Assembly (NCBI GenBank): GCA_023389575.1
Contig: JAEWEG010000069.1
Coordinates: 1 to 51,649, forward strand
Origin: Chloroflexota bacterium
GTDB taxonomy: Bacteria; Chloroflexota; Chloroflexia; Thermomicrobiales; UBA6265
DNA length: 51,649 nucleotides
Direction: 5' to 3'
The position numbers were made by a program, and so were the translations under genes. Each line of letters begins with the position of its first letter. The stretch's first letter is position 1. The notes under the pieces were generated by a model. The model was not told the origin of the DNA and did not search any database. It worked only from the letters and a program-made list of their open reading frames with translations. Below, piece by piece: positions 23,452-31,857 of this stretch.

Positions 23452-24609
23452 TTACGACGCGGCCTGGAGGGGGATGACCGTGCCAGGGGCGGTCGCGCGC
23501 TGATGCTGGGCCCGGAGCTGGCCGCAGGCCGCGGCGATTTCGACGCCCCGCGAGTAGCGGACGGTGGTGGGAATGCCTGTGGAGCGAAGGACGTCGGCGA
23601 AGCGCTCGATACCCTCGGGATCGGGGCGCTCGAATTCCAGCATCTCGACCGGGTTGAACGGGATCACGTTCACATGGCAGAGCCGCCCCTTGAGGAGCTG
23701 GCCCAGTTCGCGGGCGATCTCGTCGCTGCTGTTCACGCCGTTCATCAGCGCGTACTCGAACGAGATCCGGCGGCCGGTTTTGGCCGTGTAGCGATCGCAG
23801 GCGGCCATCAGTTCACCGATTGGGTAGCGATTGTTGATCGGCACCAGCTTCGAGCGCAGTTCGTCATTGGGGGCGTGGAGCGAGACGGCGAGGTTGACCT
23901 GGAGCGGTTCCTCGGCCAGGGCGTCGATGCGGGGCACGATGCCCGAGGTGGAGATGGTAATGCGGCGGGCGCCGAAGTTGAGCCCACGCGGATCGTGAAT
24001 GATCTCGATGAACCGCATGGTGTCGACATAGTTCTGGAGCGGTTCGCCCATGCCCATCATCACCAGATTGGTGAGCGACCGGCCGAGGTCGGTGGCGCGG
24101 CGGGCGGCGTCGACGGTCTGCTGCACGATTTCGCCGGCGGTCAGGTTGCGCATGAGACCACCGATGCCGGTGGCGCAGAAGGCGCAGCCGACAGCACAGC
24201 CCACCTGACAGGACACGCAGACGGTGGCGCGGTCGTGATAGAGCATCAGCACGGTTTCGACGAACTGGCCGTCGAAGGTCTCGTAGAGCAGCTTGTACGT
24301 ATCGCCGTTGTCGGTGACCAGTTCGCGAACGAGCTTCATGGTGGCGAAGGGAAGTGTCTCCTGAAGTCCGGAGCGGAGCGCGCCGGGAACGTTCGTCATG
24401 TCATCCCACGACGTTACCTTTTTGCCGTAGGTCCAGTCGTAAATCTGCTGGGCACGCCAGGCGGGTGCGTTCAGGCTGGCCAGTCGCTCCCCCAGCTGGC
24501 TGAAGGTGAGGTCGTAGAGGGACACCGGGCGATTACGGCGGGATGCCGGCTTCGGGGTGACGCTCTCGTCGGTCTGGGCGATGGGCAGGGCGGGGTTGGG
24601 CTGGTTCAT
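23452..24609 (-). CDS. rlmN: Dual-specificity RNA methyltransferase RlmN
   Basis: The 385-residue radical-SAM enzyme methylates C2 of A2503 in 23S rRNA and of A37 in some tRNAs. The iron-sulfur motif is C138-x3-C142-x2-C145 (G-C-A-V-G-C-A-F-C-A-T-G). C131 matches the catalytic cysteine and C362 (A-A-A-C-G-Q-L) the methyl-carrying cysteine. V-M-M-G-M-G-E-P-L and H-A-P-N-D-E-L-R are also typical. Length is normal apart from a 28-residue N-terminal leader. It is divergent from the anchored small protein at 24790. Confidence 0.96.
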   Translation of the reverse strand: MNQPNPALPIAQTDESVTPKPASRRNRPVSLYDLTFSQLGERLASLNAPAWRAQQIYDWTYGKKVTSWDDMTNVPGALRSGLQETLPFATMKLVRELVTDNGDTYKLLYETFDGQFVETVLMLYHDRATVCVSCQVGCAVGCAFCATGIGGLMRNLTAGEIVQQTVDAARRATDLGRSLTNLVMMGMGEPLQNYVDTMRFIEIIHDPRGLNFGARRITISTSGIVPRIDALAEEPLQVNLAVSLHAPNDELRSKLVPINNRYPIGELMAACDRYTAKTGRRISFEYALMNGVNSSDEIARELGQLLKGRLCHVNVIPFNPVEMLEFERPDPEGIERFADVLRSTGIPTTVRYSRGVEIAAACGQLRAQHQRATAPGTVIPLQAAS

Positions 24610-24789
24610 GGGCGTGAAAGGATGCTTCCTGGATGAGTGGGGAGACGCGGTCGAAAGGGGAAGAAGTGGTCACGGGGCGCCGGCCGGGGCAGACGTGTGG
24701 TTGCGGGAAGTTTACCATTATCGCTTCTGGCGATACTCCACCCACCGTGGCCACAAGCGATGCATACTGTTCCAAAGGAAGGATCGGCA

Positions 24790-25245
24790 ATGAAGGAAGA
24801 TCCGGTTTCCCGAAAGCTCATCGTCGTGTCGCTGCTGGCCGCGTTTGTCCTCGGCATTGTGTTTGGGGCGATTGGGCCGAGGTTGCGGCCGCGCGTGGCT
24901 CTGGCGCCGGCTCCGCCATCCGACGATTCCGATCCTGGCATGACCGCGAACGGCGGTGAGCCGGAGTCCTCGGGGCACATCGACGCGGAGGCCGAACAAT
25001 CGGCGGAGGCGGTGGAGGAGGGGAAGGTCGCGCCGGGAATCGTTGACCTGGAGGATGGCCTTCCTGATTCGCTCCCGGGCGACAGCACGCATGACGCCCC
25101 GGACGGCTATCCGGTCAAGGCCAAGAAGCGCTCTGGCCTGTATCACGTTCCCGGCGGCCTGGCGTATGACCGAACCATCGCCGACCTGCACTTCCGCACC
25201 GTCGAGGCGGCGGAAGCCGCGGGGTACATGAAGTCGAAAGCCTGA
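24790..25245 (+). CDS. Membrane-anchored protein with C-terminal sunset-type domain
   Basis: The 151-residue protein has one N-terminal membrane helix (K-L-I-V-V-S-L-L-A-A-F-V-L-G-I-V-F-G), an acidic disordered middle, and a short C-terminal domain: G-Y-P-V-K-A-K-K-R-S-G-L-Y-H-V-P-G-G-L, then Y-D-R-T-I-A-D, then T-V-E-A-A-E-A-A-G-Y. This P-V-K-G/Y-H-x-P-G/A-G-Y pattern is the domain often called sunset in bacterial surface proteins. The ATG at 24790 follows GGAAGGA. It sits 16 bases before pxpA, so it may be co-transcribed. Its role is unknown. Confidence 0.7.
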   Translation: MKEDPVSRKLIVVSLLAAFVLGIVFGAIGPRLRPRVALAPAPPSDDSDPGMTANGGEPESSGHIDAEAEQSAEAVEEGKVAPGIVDLEDGLPDSLPGDSTHDAPDGYPVKAKKRSGLYHVPGGLAYDRTIADLHFRTVEAAEAAGYMKSKA

Positions 25246-25261
25246 CACCAGATATGAAGGG

Positions 25262-26047
25262 ATGGATGTGACCAGCCAGCCGAGATCGATAGACCTGAAC
25301 AGCGACCTGGGCGAAGGGTTCGGCCCATTCCGGGTGGGAGCCGACGAGGCGCTATTCCCGCTGATTTCCAGCGCCAATGTTGCCTGCGGCTTCCACGGCG
25401 GCGACGCCAGCATGATGGAACTGACCGTTTTCAGGGCGAAGGAGCACGGCGTGGCGGTTGGAGCGCACCCGGGGTTCCCGGACCGGATGGGGTTTGGACG
25501 GAGACCGATGTCGGCCTCCCCGGCCGAGATTCGCGCGGATGTGCTGTACCAGCTCGGGGCGATGGGGGCGTTCTGCCGGGCGGCTGGAGTGGAAATGCAG
25601 CACGTGAAGGCCCACGGAGCGCTGTACAACATGGCGGTTGGTGACCCCAGGATCGCCGAGGCTATCGCGAGGGCAGTGCGGGACTTCGATCCCGGACTGC
25701 GGTTCTTCGCCATTCCAGGCAGCGCCTTGCAGGCGGCCGGAGACGAGGCCGGGCTGAGGGTGACGCGGGAGGCATTCGCCGATCGGGCATACGAGGCGGA
25801 TGGATCGCTGGTGTCGCGCTCGAAACCGGGATCGGTGATCGAGGATGTCGCCCTGGTGGCTGACCGCATGGCTCGCCTGGTGAACGAGGGCGTGATCGAA
25901 ACGATTGACGGCCAAACCCTCGCCATGGAAGCCGACACGATCTGTATCCATTCGGATACTCCTTCGGCGGTTGAGCTTGCCCAGGCGATTGCCAGCCGGT
26001 TCGCGGCCGAGGGGATCGAAATTCGCCATCTCGGGGACCGCGCGTGA
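25262..26047 (+). CDS. pxpA: 5-oxoprolinase subunit PxpA (LamB/YcsF family)
   Basis: The roughly 261-residue protein begins the family signature I-D-L-N-S-D-L-G-E-G-F-G and continues S-S-A-N-V-A-C-G-F-H-G-G-D (the active-site region), G-V-A-V-G-A-H-P-G-F-P-D and H-V-K-A-H-G-A-L-Y-N. With PxpB and PxpC it forms the ATP-dependent 5-oxoprolinase that opens pyroglutamate to glutamate. The next gene, overlapping by four bases, supplies both partners. GTG at 25268 is an alternative start with better spacing to AAGGG than the ATG at 25262. Confidence 0.95.
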   Translation: MDVTSQPRSIDLNSDLGEGFGPFRVGADEALFPLISSANVACGFHGGDASMMELTVFRAKEHGVAVGAHPGFPDRMGFGRRPMSASPAEIRADVLYQLGAMGAFCRAAGVEMQHVKAHGALYNMAVGDPRIAEAIARAVRDFDPGLRFFAIPGSALQAAGDEAGLRVTREAFADRAYEADGSLVSRSKPGSVIEDVALVADRMARLVNEGVIETIDGQTLAMEADTICIHSDTPSAVELAQAIASRFAAEGIEIRHLGDRA

Positions 26048-27669
26048 GATTCTTCCGTCGCCGCCGGTCTTCCCCAGCCTCTCCCGCTCCCAATGTCCAG
26101 CCACTCGCCGATCATGGCCTGCTCTTCACCTTTGGTGACCGCATCGATGCCGAACTCAGTCGCCGGATCGTGCGCCTTGCCGGTGAGATTGAGGACCGCG
26201 CGTTGCCGAGCGTGGTCGACGCGGTTCCGTCGTATACCACGTTGCTCCTGATCATCGACCCAGCGGTCGCGGATCGGGAGGCGTTGCGCGCCACGGTTCT
26301 GGGAGCATGGGTGATGATCGCGGCTCGCGACACCGGTGATGCCGCGGCAAGGGACGTTGTGATCCCGGTTGTGTATGGCGGCGAGCATGGTCCAGATCTG
26401 GACGATGTGGCCCAGGTGACCGGGATGAGCCAGGACGAGGTAATCGAGCGGCACCGGAACGGCATCTACCAGGTGGGCGCGATAGGGTTCGCGCCGGGAT
26501 TCGCTTTCCTGATCGGATTGCCGCCGGAGCTGGCCGTTCCGCGTCGGTCAACGCCGCGCACGCTGGTGCCGGCGGGGTCGGTCGGCATCGGTGGGAGCCA
26601 GACCGGGATCTACTCGCTGCCAACGCCGGGCGGATGGTCCTTGATCGGGAAGACCTCGCTGAAGATGTTCGACCCGGACCGCGATCCGCCGTCGCTGCTG
26701 ATGGCGGGAGACCGGGTGCGGTTCGAGCAGGTTTCGGAAACGCCGGCCCTCGAGAAATCGGCGCCCTCGCCACGCGTTACCAGCGGACCGTCGTTTCACG
26801 ATGCGATCGAAGTAGTGACGCCAGGGTTGCAAACGACGATCCAGGACCTGGGTCGGTCGGGATACGGACAAATGGGTGTCGCGCCCGTTGGCGCGGTCGA
26901 TCGCACGGCGCTGGTCGCGGGAAACCGCCTACTGGGGAATCCGGACAACGCCGCCGCGCTGGAGATCACGTTGGTTGGACCCAGCTTGCGGTTCCTGAAA
27001 CCGGGGAGGATTTCGCTGACGGGTGCAGAGCTTGGCGCGACCCTGAACGAATTCAGGATGCCAGCCGGATCGACCCGGGTGGTGGGACCCGGGGATGAGT
27101 TGCGGTTCGGTCCGATCCACTTCTCGAACGGGGCGCGAGCGTACCTGTGCGTGGCGGGCGGCATTGATGTGCCGGAGCGGATGGGCAGCAGGTCCACCGA
27201 TCTCAACGCCAGGTTCGGCGGGTTCGATGGTCGAGCGCTGCTGACGGGGGACCGCCTGCGAACGGGCACACTCCCACGGCTGGCCACCCTGACGACTGGC
27301 GCGACCGCTTCGATGACGAAGGTCTTCCGCGTGGTCGAGGGCCCGCAACGGGAGCGCTTTGACGACGATACCTGGCAGACGTTCGTGCATCAGGAGTTTA
27401 CGGTGTCTTCGTCGTCCAATCGGATGGGCATCCGGCTGGATGGTCCACGCGTTCCTCCGTCGGGTGGAGCAGATATCATCTCGGAGGGGATGGTGACCGG
27501 GGCGATCCAGGTGACGGGCGAGGGGCAACCGATCGTGATGCTTCCGGCGCGGGCGACTATTGGCGGCTACCCGAAGATCGCGGTGGTGATCGCCGCCGAC
27601 CTCGACGCGCTTGGGCAGCTTCGTCCAGGCGACAGGATCCGGTTCGAGGCGGTGAGCCTGGGCGACTGA
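26044..27669 (+). CDS. pxpBC: Fused 5-oxoprolinase subunits PxpB-PxpC
   Basis: The 541-residue protein joins two subunits that are separate in Bacillus and E. coli. The N-terminal half (about 15-235) is PxpB/KipI: Y-T-T-L-L-L-I, I-G-F-A-P-G-F-A-F-L-I-G-L, P-R-T-L-V-P-A-G-S-V-G-I-G-G. The C-terminal half (about 255-541) is PxpC/KipA: V-V-T-P-G-L-Q-T-T-I-Q-D-L-G-R-S-G, A-L-E-I-T-L-V-G-P, and R-M-G-I-R-L-D-G-P. It starts with GTG inside the last codons of pxpA. Together the two genes encode a full pyroglutamate-opening enzyme. Such fusions are also annotated as urea-amidolyase-related; the pxpA neighbour favours 5-oxoprolinase. Confidence 0.93.
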   Translation: MRFFRRRRSSPASPAPNVQPLADHGLLFTFGDRIDAELSRRIVRLAGEIEDRALPSVVDAVPSYTTLLLIIDPAVADREALRATVLGAWVMIAARDTGDAAARDVVIPVVYGGEHGPDLDDVAQVTGMSQDEVIERHRNGIYQVGAIGFAPGFAFLIGLPPELAVPRRSTPRTLVPAGSVGIGGSQTGIYSLPTPGGWSLIGKTSLKMFDPDRDPPSLLMAGDRVRFEQVSETPALEKSAPSPRVTSGPSFHDAIEVVTPGLQTTIQDLGRSGYGQMGVAPVGAVDRTALVAGNRLLGNPDNAAALEITLVGPSLRFLKPGRISLTGAELGATLNEFRMPAGSTRVVGPGDELRFGPIHFSNGARAYLCVAGGIDVPERMGSRSTDLNARFGGFDGRALLTGDRLRTGTLPRLATLTTGATASMTKVFRVVEGPQRERFDDDTWQTFVHQEFTVSSSSNRMGIRLDGPRVPPSGGADIISEGMVTGAIQVTGEGQPIVMLPARATIGGYPKIAVVIAADLDALGQLRPGDRIRFEAVSLGD

Positions 27670-27742
27670 CCGGGTTCGAATGCCGTGGGTCACCTATCAT
27701 TGCGGCAGATCGTATCCGGCTTTCGTCTCACAGGAGCATCCA

Positions 27743-28369
27743 ATGAGCATCACCATTACCCGCATTCCCGCGGGACCGCTTGAAACCAACACCTACCTGG
27801 TCGTCGAGGACGCGTCGAAGGCCGCGCTCATCATCGATGCGCCGCCCGAAAGTCTCGGCTTGATCCAGTCAGCCGTCGCCGAGCAGGGCGCGAAGGTGCA
27901 GTCGCTGGTGATCACCCACGGTCACTGGGATCATATCGGCGACACCGCCGCGGTCGCGAAGGCCTTCGAGGTCCCGGTGATCACGCATACCGGCGTGGTC
28001 GACCGGATCACGGTTCCCGACACCGGCGCTCCCGTGCCGATTCCGCCCGCCACCGTGGATTCCACCGTGGACGATGGCGACACGGTCGCCCTTGGCGAGC
28101 ATGTCTTCACGGTGATGCATCTTCCGGGCCACGACGAGGGACACATCGTGCTGGTCAGCGAAGCGGACGATGTCTTCCTCGGTGGCGACGTGCTGTTCCC
28201 GGGCGGTCACGGCCGTACCGACATCCCTGGCTCGGACCAGGCCACGATGGTGAAGTCCATCGCCCGCCTGCTCGATCTGCCGGACAGCCTGGTGGTCTAT
28301 TCGGGACACGGCAGCGAGACGACCATCGGCTCCGAGCGAGCCTGGATGACCCAGATGGCGAGGGGATAA
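27743..28369 (+). CDS. Metallo-beta-lactamase-fold hydrolase (glyoxalase II-like)
   Basis: The 208-residue protein opens T-R-I-P-A-G-P-L-E-T-N-T-Y-L-V and has the metal motif T-H-G-H-W-D-H-I-G (H-x-H-x-D-H). Later ligands are in H-L-P-G-H-D-E-G-H, D-V-L-F and the C-terminal S-G-H-G-S-E-T-T-I. Length and motif order match the YcbL/glyoxalase II-like group that hydrolyses thioesters with two metal ions; substrate unproven. The ATG at 27743 follows AGGAG. Confidence 0.9.
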   Translation: MSITITRIPAGPLETNTYLVVEDASKAALIIDAPPESLGLIQSAVAEQGAKVQSLVITHGHWDHIGDTAAVAKAFEVPVITHTGVVDRITVPDTGAPVPIPPATVDSTVDDGDTVALGEHVFTVMHLPGHDEGHIVLVSEADDVFLGGDVLFPGGHGRTDIPGSDQATMVKSIARLLDLPDSLVVYSGHGSETTIGSERAWMTQMARG

Positions 28370-28419
28370 AGATACGACCAGATCGTAGCGCACTGTTTTA
28401 GTTCAGGCAGGGAGCGGGC

Positions 28420-28905
28420 ATGAACGCTTTTGGGCGGGCACTGGAGTTCCAGTTGCGGTCGGTGATCGCCGATCTCTTCGCGGCGATGGACGGCATTCCA
28501 GAGGAGGACCTCAATAGCTGGAAGCCGGTCGCGGCACGCGAGGGCGGTCATGAGATGAACACCTTCGCCGCGATGGCGATTCATGTCGCCTCGGCGGGTG
28601 AGTTCATGACGTTGCACGCGGTGGGAGGCGCGCCGTCGAATCGCAACCGGGAGGGCGAGTTCCTGGCGACGGGGACGTTGGCCGATATCCGTGCCCGATA
28701 CGACGCCTGGCTGGACGGGCTGCACACCCTGCTCGAACGCCTCACCGAGGACGATCTCAACGCCCCGACCACCGAACCACGGTACATCGAACGCGGTTGG
28801 CCCGCCGCCGAGGTGCTGCTGCACGCGCTGGACCACACCGCGCTGCATGTAGGGCATATGCAGGTTCAGCGGCAGTTGTGGGAGGCCGAACGCGGCCAGC
28901 CGTAG
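28420..28905 (+). CDS. DinB-fold protein
   Basis: The 161-residue protein has the four-helix DinB/YfiT pattern: an N-terminal L-R-S-V-I-A-D-L-F-A-A-M-D-G-I, then N-T-F-A-A-M-A-I-H-V-A-S-A-G-E (first metal histidine), and A-L-D-H-T-A-L-H-V-G-H-M-Q-V (two further histidines in H-x3-H spacing). A three-histidine metal site is typical of thiol-dependent transferases of this fold. It follows the MBL gene by 50 bases on the same strand. Substrate unknown. Confidence 0.82.
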   Translation: MNAFGRALEFQLRSVIADLFAAMDGIPEEDLNSWKPVAAREGGHEMNTFAAMAIHVASAGEFMTLHAVGGAPSNRNREGEFLATGTLADIRARYDAWLDGLHTLLERLTEDDLNAPTTEPRYIERGWPAAEVLLHALDHTALHVGHMQVQRQLWEAERGQP

Positions 28906-29002
28906 CCCGGATGTCCGGTGGTGGATGATGGTGTGGTTCGCCTGGCCAGGCACGAGACCCGGCACTACTGGTGAAGCGTTCAGGCAGGCGTAAGCGTGCT
29001 GG

Positions 29003-29443
29003 TTAGCTCGTGATCGCGGTTGCCGGTACATGCGCGGCGATCAGCCGGCGCATCTCCGGCGTGTTGCGGATACCGCCATCGTCGTCTTGCCACACGCTGA
29101 CGCAGTGCATCGTGCCGTCCGGCAGGTGAAGTTCCTGGTCCGCGGGGTCGTAACTGTCCGCCGCGGTCAGGATCGGGACGCCGAGTTCCTGAGCCAGCGC
29201 CGAAATGGTGGCCGGGTCATCCACCCGGTCATCCGGGAACCAGGGCAGGTATTGTAGCGGGAAGTCGCCTGGTGCGAGATCGTCGTCCACGGTCTCGAAG
29301 ATCACGGCGGCTTGTGGCCATGGCTCGCCGAGGTTCCGGAAGGCGACGCGATCGACCGGGACATCGAACACACGGGCAGCCGCCGCCCGGAGCGTGTCCG
29401 GTGGCGTTTTGGCCCCTATGAAGATGTCAGCTCCGATACCCAT
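29003..29443 (-). CDS. Hypothetical cytoplasmic protein
   Basis: A 146-residue acidic protein beginning M-G-I-G-A-D-I-F-I-G-A-K-T, with A-V-I-F-E-T-V-D-D-D-L-A-P-G and L-Q-Y-L-P-W-F-P-D-D. It has no signal peptide or membrane helix. The family is not recognised; the alternating pattern suggests a small alpha/beta fold. It is monocistronic, and the gap before accA downstream on the plus coordinate carries two dispersed repeats. Confidence 0.6.
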   Translation of the reverse strand: MGIGADIFIGAKTPPDTLRAAAARVFDVPVDRVAFRNLGEPWPQAAVIFETVDDDLAPGDFPLQYLPWFPDDRVDDPATISALAQELGVPILTAADSYDPADQELHLPDGTMHCVSVWQDDDGGIRNTPEMRRLIAAHVPATAITS

Positions 29444-29506
29444 CTAGTTCTCCGCTTCCTCTCGCATCCGGGAATGGTCTTGCGTTCTCGGTGACGTGCG
29501 CTTGAC

Positions 29507-29567
29507 GGGTCGACACCCTGCTCGCGGGTATAAAAAGGGTCGCACTGATCCGGGGATCGACCCCTAC
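29507..29567. repeat. Dispersed repeat family 1, copy A
   Basis: This 61-base segment aligns with 47463-47522. Shared blocks are GACACCCT, CGCGGGTAT, a short G-rich TTCG/GTCG block, CGGGGATC and CGCCCCTAC/GACCCCTAC, in the same order and spacing. It does not encode protein. Confidence 0.6.
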
Positions 29568-29611
29568 GAGAAGGTGTCATATTTCGGGCGATGGCGCGGC
29601 GCTGTCTGCCA

Positions 29612-29636
29612 GGAGGAGACAAGCTCCTCCGCTACC
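29612..29636. repeat. Dispersed hairpin repeat family 2, copy A
   Basis: GGAGGAG (29612-29618), loop ACAAG, CTCCTCC (29624-29630), then GCTACC. The copy at 48211-48235 has the same architecture with a different, still fully paired stem. Located 62 bases from the accA stop. Confidence 0.6.
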
Positions 29637-29697
29637 CGTGAGTTGGAAATTGCGCATGTCTTGGCCGGGACTCACCCAGGGAGGACTGGTCCTGGTG

Positions 29698-30576
29698 CTA
29701 GACCTCGTGCCAGGCGCCGATGACCCGGAACTTCTCGTAGCGGGCGTTCAGCAGCGAATCGATGCTGGCGGGATCATTGGAATCGAAGGCGGAGACCAGG
29801 TCGGAAAGATGAGCCTCGATCCGCTCGCCCACCGCCCTGATTGTCGCGCCCGGGGCCTCGTGGGCGGGAACCGGCTCGGCGATCAACTCGTCGATGATGC
29901 CGAACCGCTGGAGATCGGCGGCGGTGACCCGCATCGTTTCGGCGGCCTCGCCAGCGAAGGAGGCGTCCTTCCAGAGGATGGCGGCACAGGCCTCGGGCGA
30001 GGCGACCGCGTACACCGCGTTCTCCAGCATCAGCAGCCGGTCACCCAGGCTGATCGCCAGGGCACCTCCGCTGCCGCCTTCGCCAATGACCACGCAGACG
30101 ACCGGGACCTTGATCCCGACCATCTCCAGCAGGCTCTCGGCGATGGCCGTGCCCTGCCCGCGCTCTTCCGAGCTAATGCCCGGATCGGCGCCCGACGTGT
30201 CGATAAAGGTAATGATCGGCAGGCCGAACTTCTCCGCGTGCCGCATGAGCCGGCGGGCCTTGCGGAAGCCTTCCGGGCGCGGCATCCCGAAGTTGCGGGC
30301 CAGGTTCTCGCGAGTGTTCGCGCCGCCCTGGTGGCCAAGGACCATCACGCTCCGGTCCTGGAAGCGGGCGAGCCCGCCAATGAGCGCCTGGTCGTCACCG
30401 AAGACCCTGTCTCCATGCAGTTCCACGAAATCGGAAAACAGGTCGTTGATGTAGTCGAGCGTGGAGGGGCGCTGGGGATCGCGGGCAATCCGAACCCGGT
30501 CAATCGCCCGCAGGGTGGTGGTCTGGGACAGGTCCTGCCCGGTTGAGGGTTCAGGCATCGACATGGTGGGGAGCAT
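29698..30576 (-). CDS. accA: Acetyl-CoA carboxylase carboxyltransferase subunit alpha
   Basis: The 292-residue protein is the alpha half of the carboxyltransferase that moves carboxyl from biotin to acetyl-CoA in fatty acid synthesis. Markers are R-P-S-T-L-D-Y-I, F-V-E-L-H-G-D-R, G-H-Q-G-G, N-F-G-M-P-R-P-E-G-F-R-K-A, D-T-S-G-A-D-P-G-I and G-E-G-G-S-G-G-A-L-A-I, the oxyanion region. It overlaps the end of accD by 26 bases if the ATG at 30576 is used; ATGs at 30564 and 30558 are alternatives. The pair form one operon, as usual in Chloroflexota and Firmicutes. Confidence 0.95.
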   Translation of the reverse strand: MLPTMSMPEPSTGQDLSQTTTLRAIDRVRIARDPQRPSTLDYINDLFSDFVELHGDRVFGDDQALIGGLARFQDRSVMVLGHQGGANTRENLARNFGMPRPEGFRKARRLMRHAEKFGLPIITFIDTSGADPGISSEERGQGTAIAESLLEMVGIKVPVVCVVIGEGGSGGALAISLGDRLLMLENAVYAVASPEACAAILWKDASFAGEAAETMRVTAADLQRFGIIDELIAEPVPAHEAPGATIRAVGERIEAHLSDLVSAFDSNDPASIDSLLNARYEKFRVIGAWHEV

Positions 30577-31552
30577 CCTCTTCCTGGCGGGCGGAATCCG
30601 GGGTGCTGGCGAGCGGGGCGGTGGCGTCGAGCGATTCGCCCTCTGGCGCGCCGTTCAGTTTGGCGATACCGGCGTTGCTGGGTGTTACCGCGCTGGCGCC
30701 GTGGTGGTCGATCAGGCGGGCGATGGTGCTCCGGAGCGCGGCGCGTTCGACGATGAGGTCGATCATGCCGTGGTCGAGCAGGAATTCCGCCGTCTGGAAC
30801 CCCTCGGGCAGCTTCTGCTTGGTGACCTGTTCGATCACGCGCTGGCCGGCGAACCCGATCAAGGCGCCCGGCTCGGCCAGGATCACGTCGGCGACGGTCG
30901 CGTAGGAGGCGGTAACGCCACCGTAGCAGGGATCGACGAGGAGAGAGAAATGCGGGAGGCGGGCGCGGCCGAGGCGGTCGAACGCGGCGACGGTTTTCGC
31001 CATCTGCATCAGCGAAAAGAGGCCCTCGTGCATGCGGGCCCCGCCGGAGGCGTTCACGGTGAGCACCGGCAGGCCGTCGGCGGCGGCGCGTTCGACGGCG
31101 CGAGCGAGCTTCTCGCCCCACACCGAGCCCATGCTGGCGCCCATGAAGGCGAATTCGGTGACGATGGTGACGACAGGCCGGCCCTCGATCTGGCTCAGGC
31201 CGGTGATGAGCGATTCGGTCTCGCCGGTCTTGGACTGGGTCTGGACCAGCTTGTCGGCGTAGGAACCCTTGGGATCCTCGAACTGGAGGGGATCCTCGGG
31301 GGACACGCCGCAGTCCCACTCGACGAACGTGCCCTCATCGGCCAGCAGGGTGATGCGTTCGCGCGCGCCAAGGCGGAAATGATGGCTGCACTTGGGGCAG
31401 ACCTGGGCGTTGTGAGCGAGTTCCTTCGAGTAGATGAGTTCGCCGCATTTGGGGCATTTGACCCAGAGATCCTCGGGGATCGCGGAATCGCCGGTCGCCT
31501 CTTCGGACGATCGGGGCCGGAATTTTCCTTGCCTGTGGAAAAAGCTGCGCAT
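30551..31552 (-). CDS. accD: Acetyl-CoA carboxylase carboxyltransferase subunit beta
   Basis: The 333-residue protein begins M-R-S-F-F-H-R and carries the zinc ribbon C33-x2-C36 ... C52-x2-C55 (C-P-K-C twice). Next are the carboxyltransferase landmarks G-A-S-M-G-S-V-W-G-E-K, N-A-S-G-G-A-R-M-H-E-G, D-P-C-Y-G-G-V-T-A-S-Y and E-P-G-A-L-I-G-F-A-G-Q-R-V. The frame extends upstream to 31735 but only the ATG at 31552 gives a family-like start. First gene of the accD-accA operon. Confidence 0.96.
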   Translation of the reverse strand: MRSFFHRQGKFRPRSSEEATGDSAIPEDLWVKCPKCGELIYSKELAHNAQVCPKCSHHFRLGARERITLLADEGTFVEWDCGVSPEDPLQFEDPKGSYADKLVQTQSKTGETESLITGLSQIEGRPVVTIVTEFAFMGASMGSVWGEKLARAVERAAADGLPVLTVNASGGARMHEGLFSLMQMAKTVAAFDRLGRARLPHFSLLVDPCYGGVTASYATVADVILAEPGALIGFAGQRVIEQVTKQKLPEGFQTAEFLLDHGMIDLIVERAALRSTIARLIDHHGASAVTPSNAGIAKLNGAPEGESLDATAPLASTPDSARQEEDAPHHVDA

Positions 31553-31773
31553 GCTCCGCCTTGCTGTGTGCCGGTGCGCACTGGCGCCCCGCAATCCCGT
31601 ACGTGACGCGATTCGTTCGAGGTGGCCGTGCGTTGCCGGTCTGGAGGGATGCGGCCGCACCGGATCGTGATGGCCATGTCGCACATTGGCCGGAAGTGGG
31701 TGCCGTGGATAATGAACAGCCCTGTTGCCGGGCACACCAACTCCCGCAATAACATTGCGGCAATGGTTTCGTC

Positions 31774-31803
31774 AGCATACGGCAGCGAGGGTAGCCGTAT
31801 CAA
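31774..31803 (-). promoter_or_regulatory. Putative accDA promoter
   Basis: On the minus strand -35 TTGATA (31803-31798) and -10 TATGCT (31779-31774) are 18 bases apart. A 7-bp inverted repeat ATACGGC/GCCGTAT (31777-31783 and 31794-31800) overlays the two boxes and could be an operator. Transcription would start near 31767, leaving a leader of about 215 bases. The 305-base gap 31553-31857 otherwise shows nothing recognisable. Confidence 0.4.
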
Positions 31804-31857
31804 GCGTCAAGGGACCGGGGATGGTGCCAGGCAGGCACGAAACGGGGGCCTGTACGG

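Noticed and set aside
27668..27692. GGTTCGAATGCC, resembling a tRNA T-loop, just after pxpBC
   Set aside because: No acceptor stem or anticodon arm can be folded; the preceding bases are coding.
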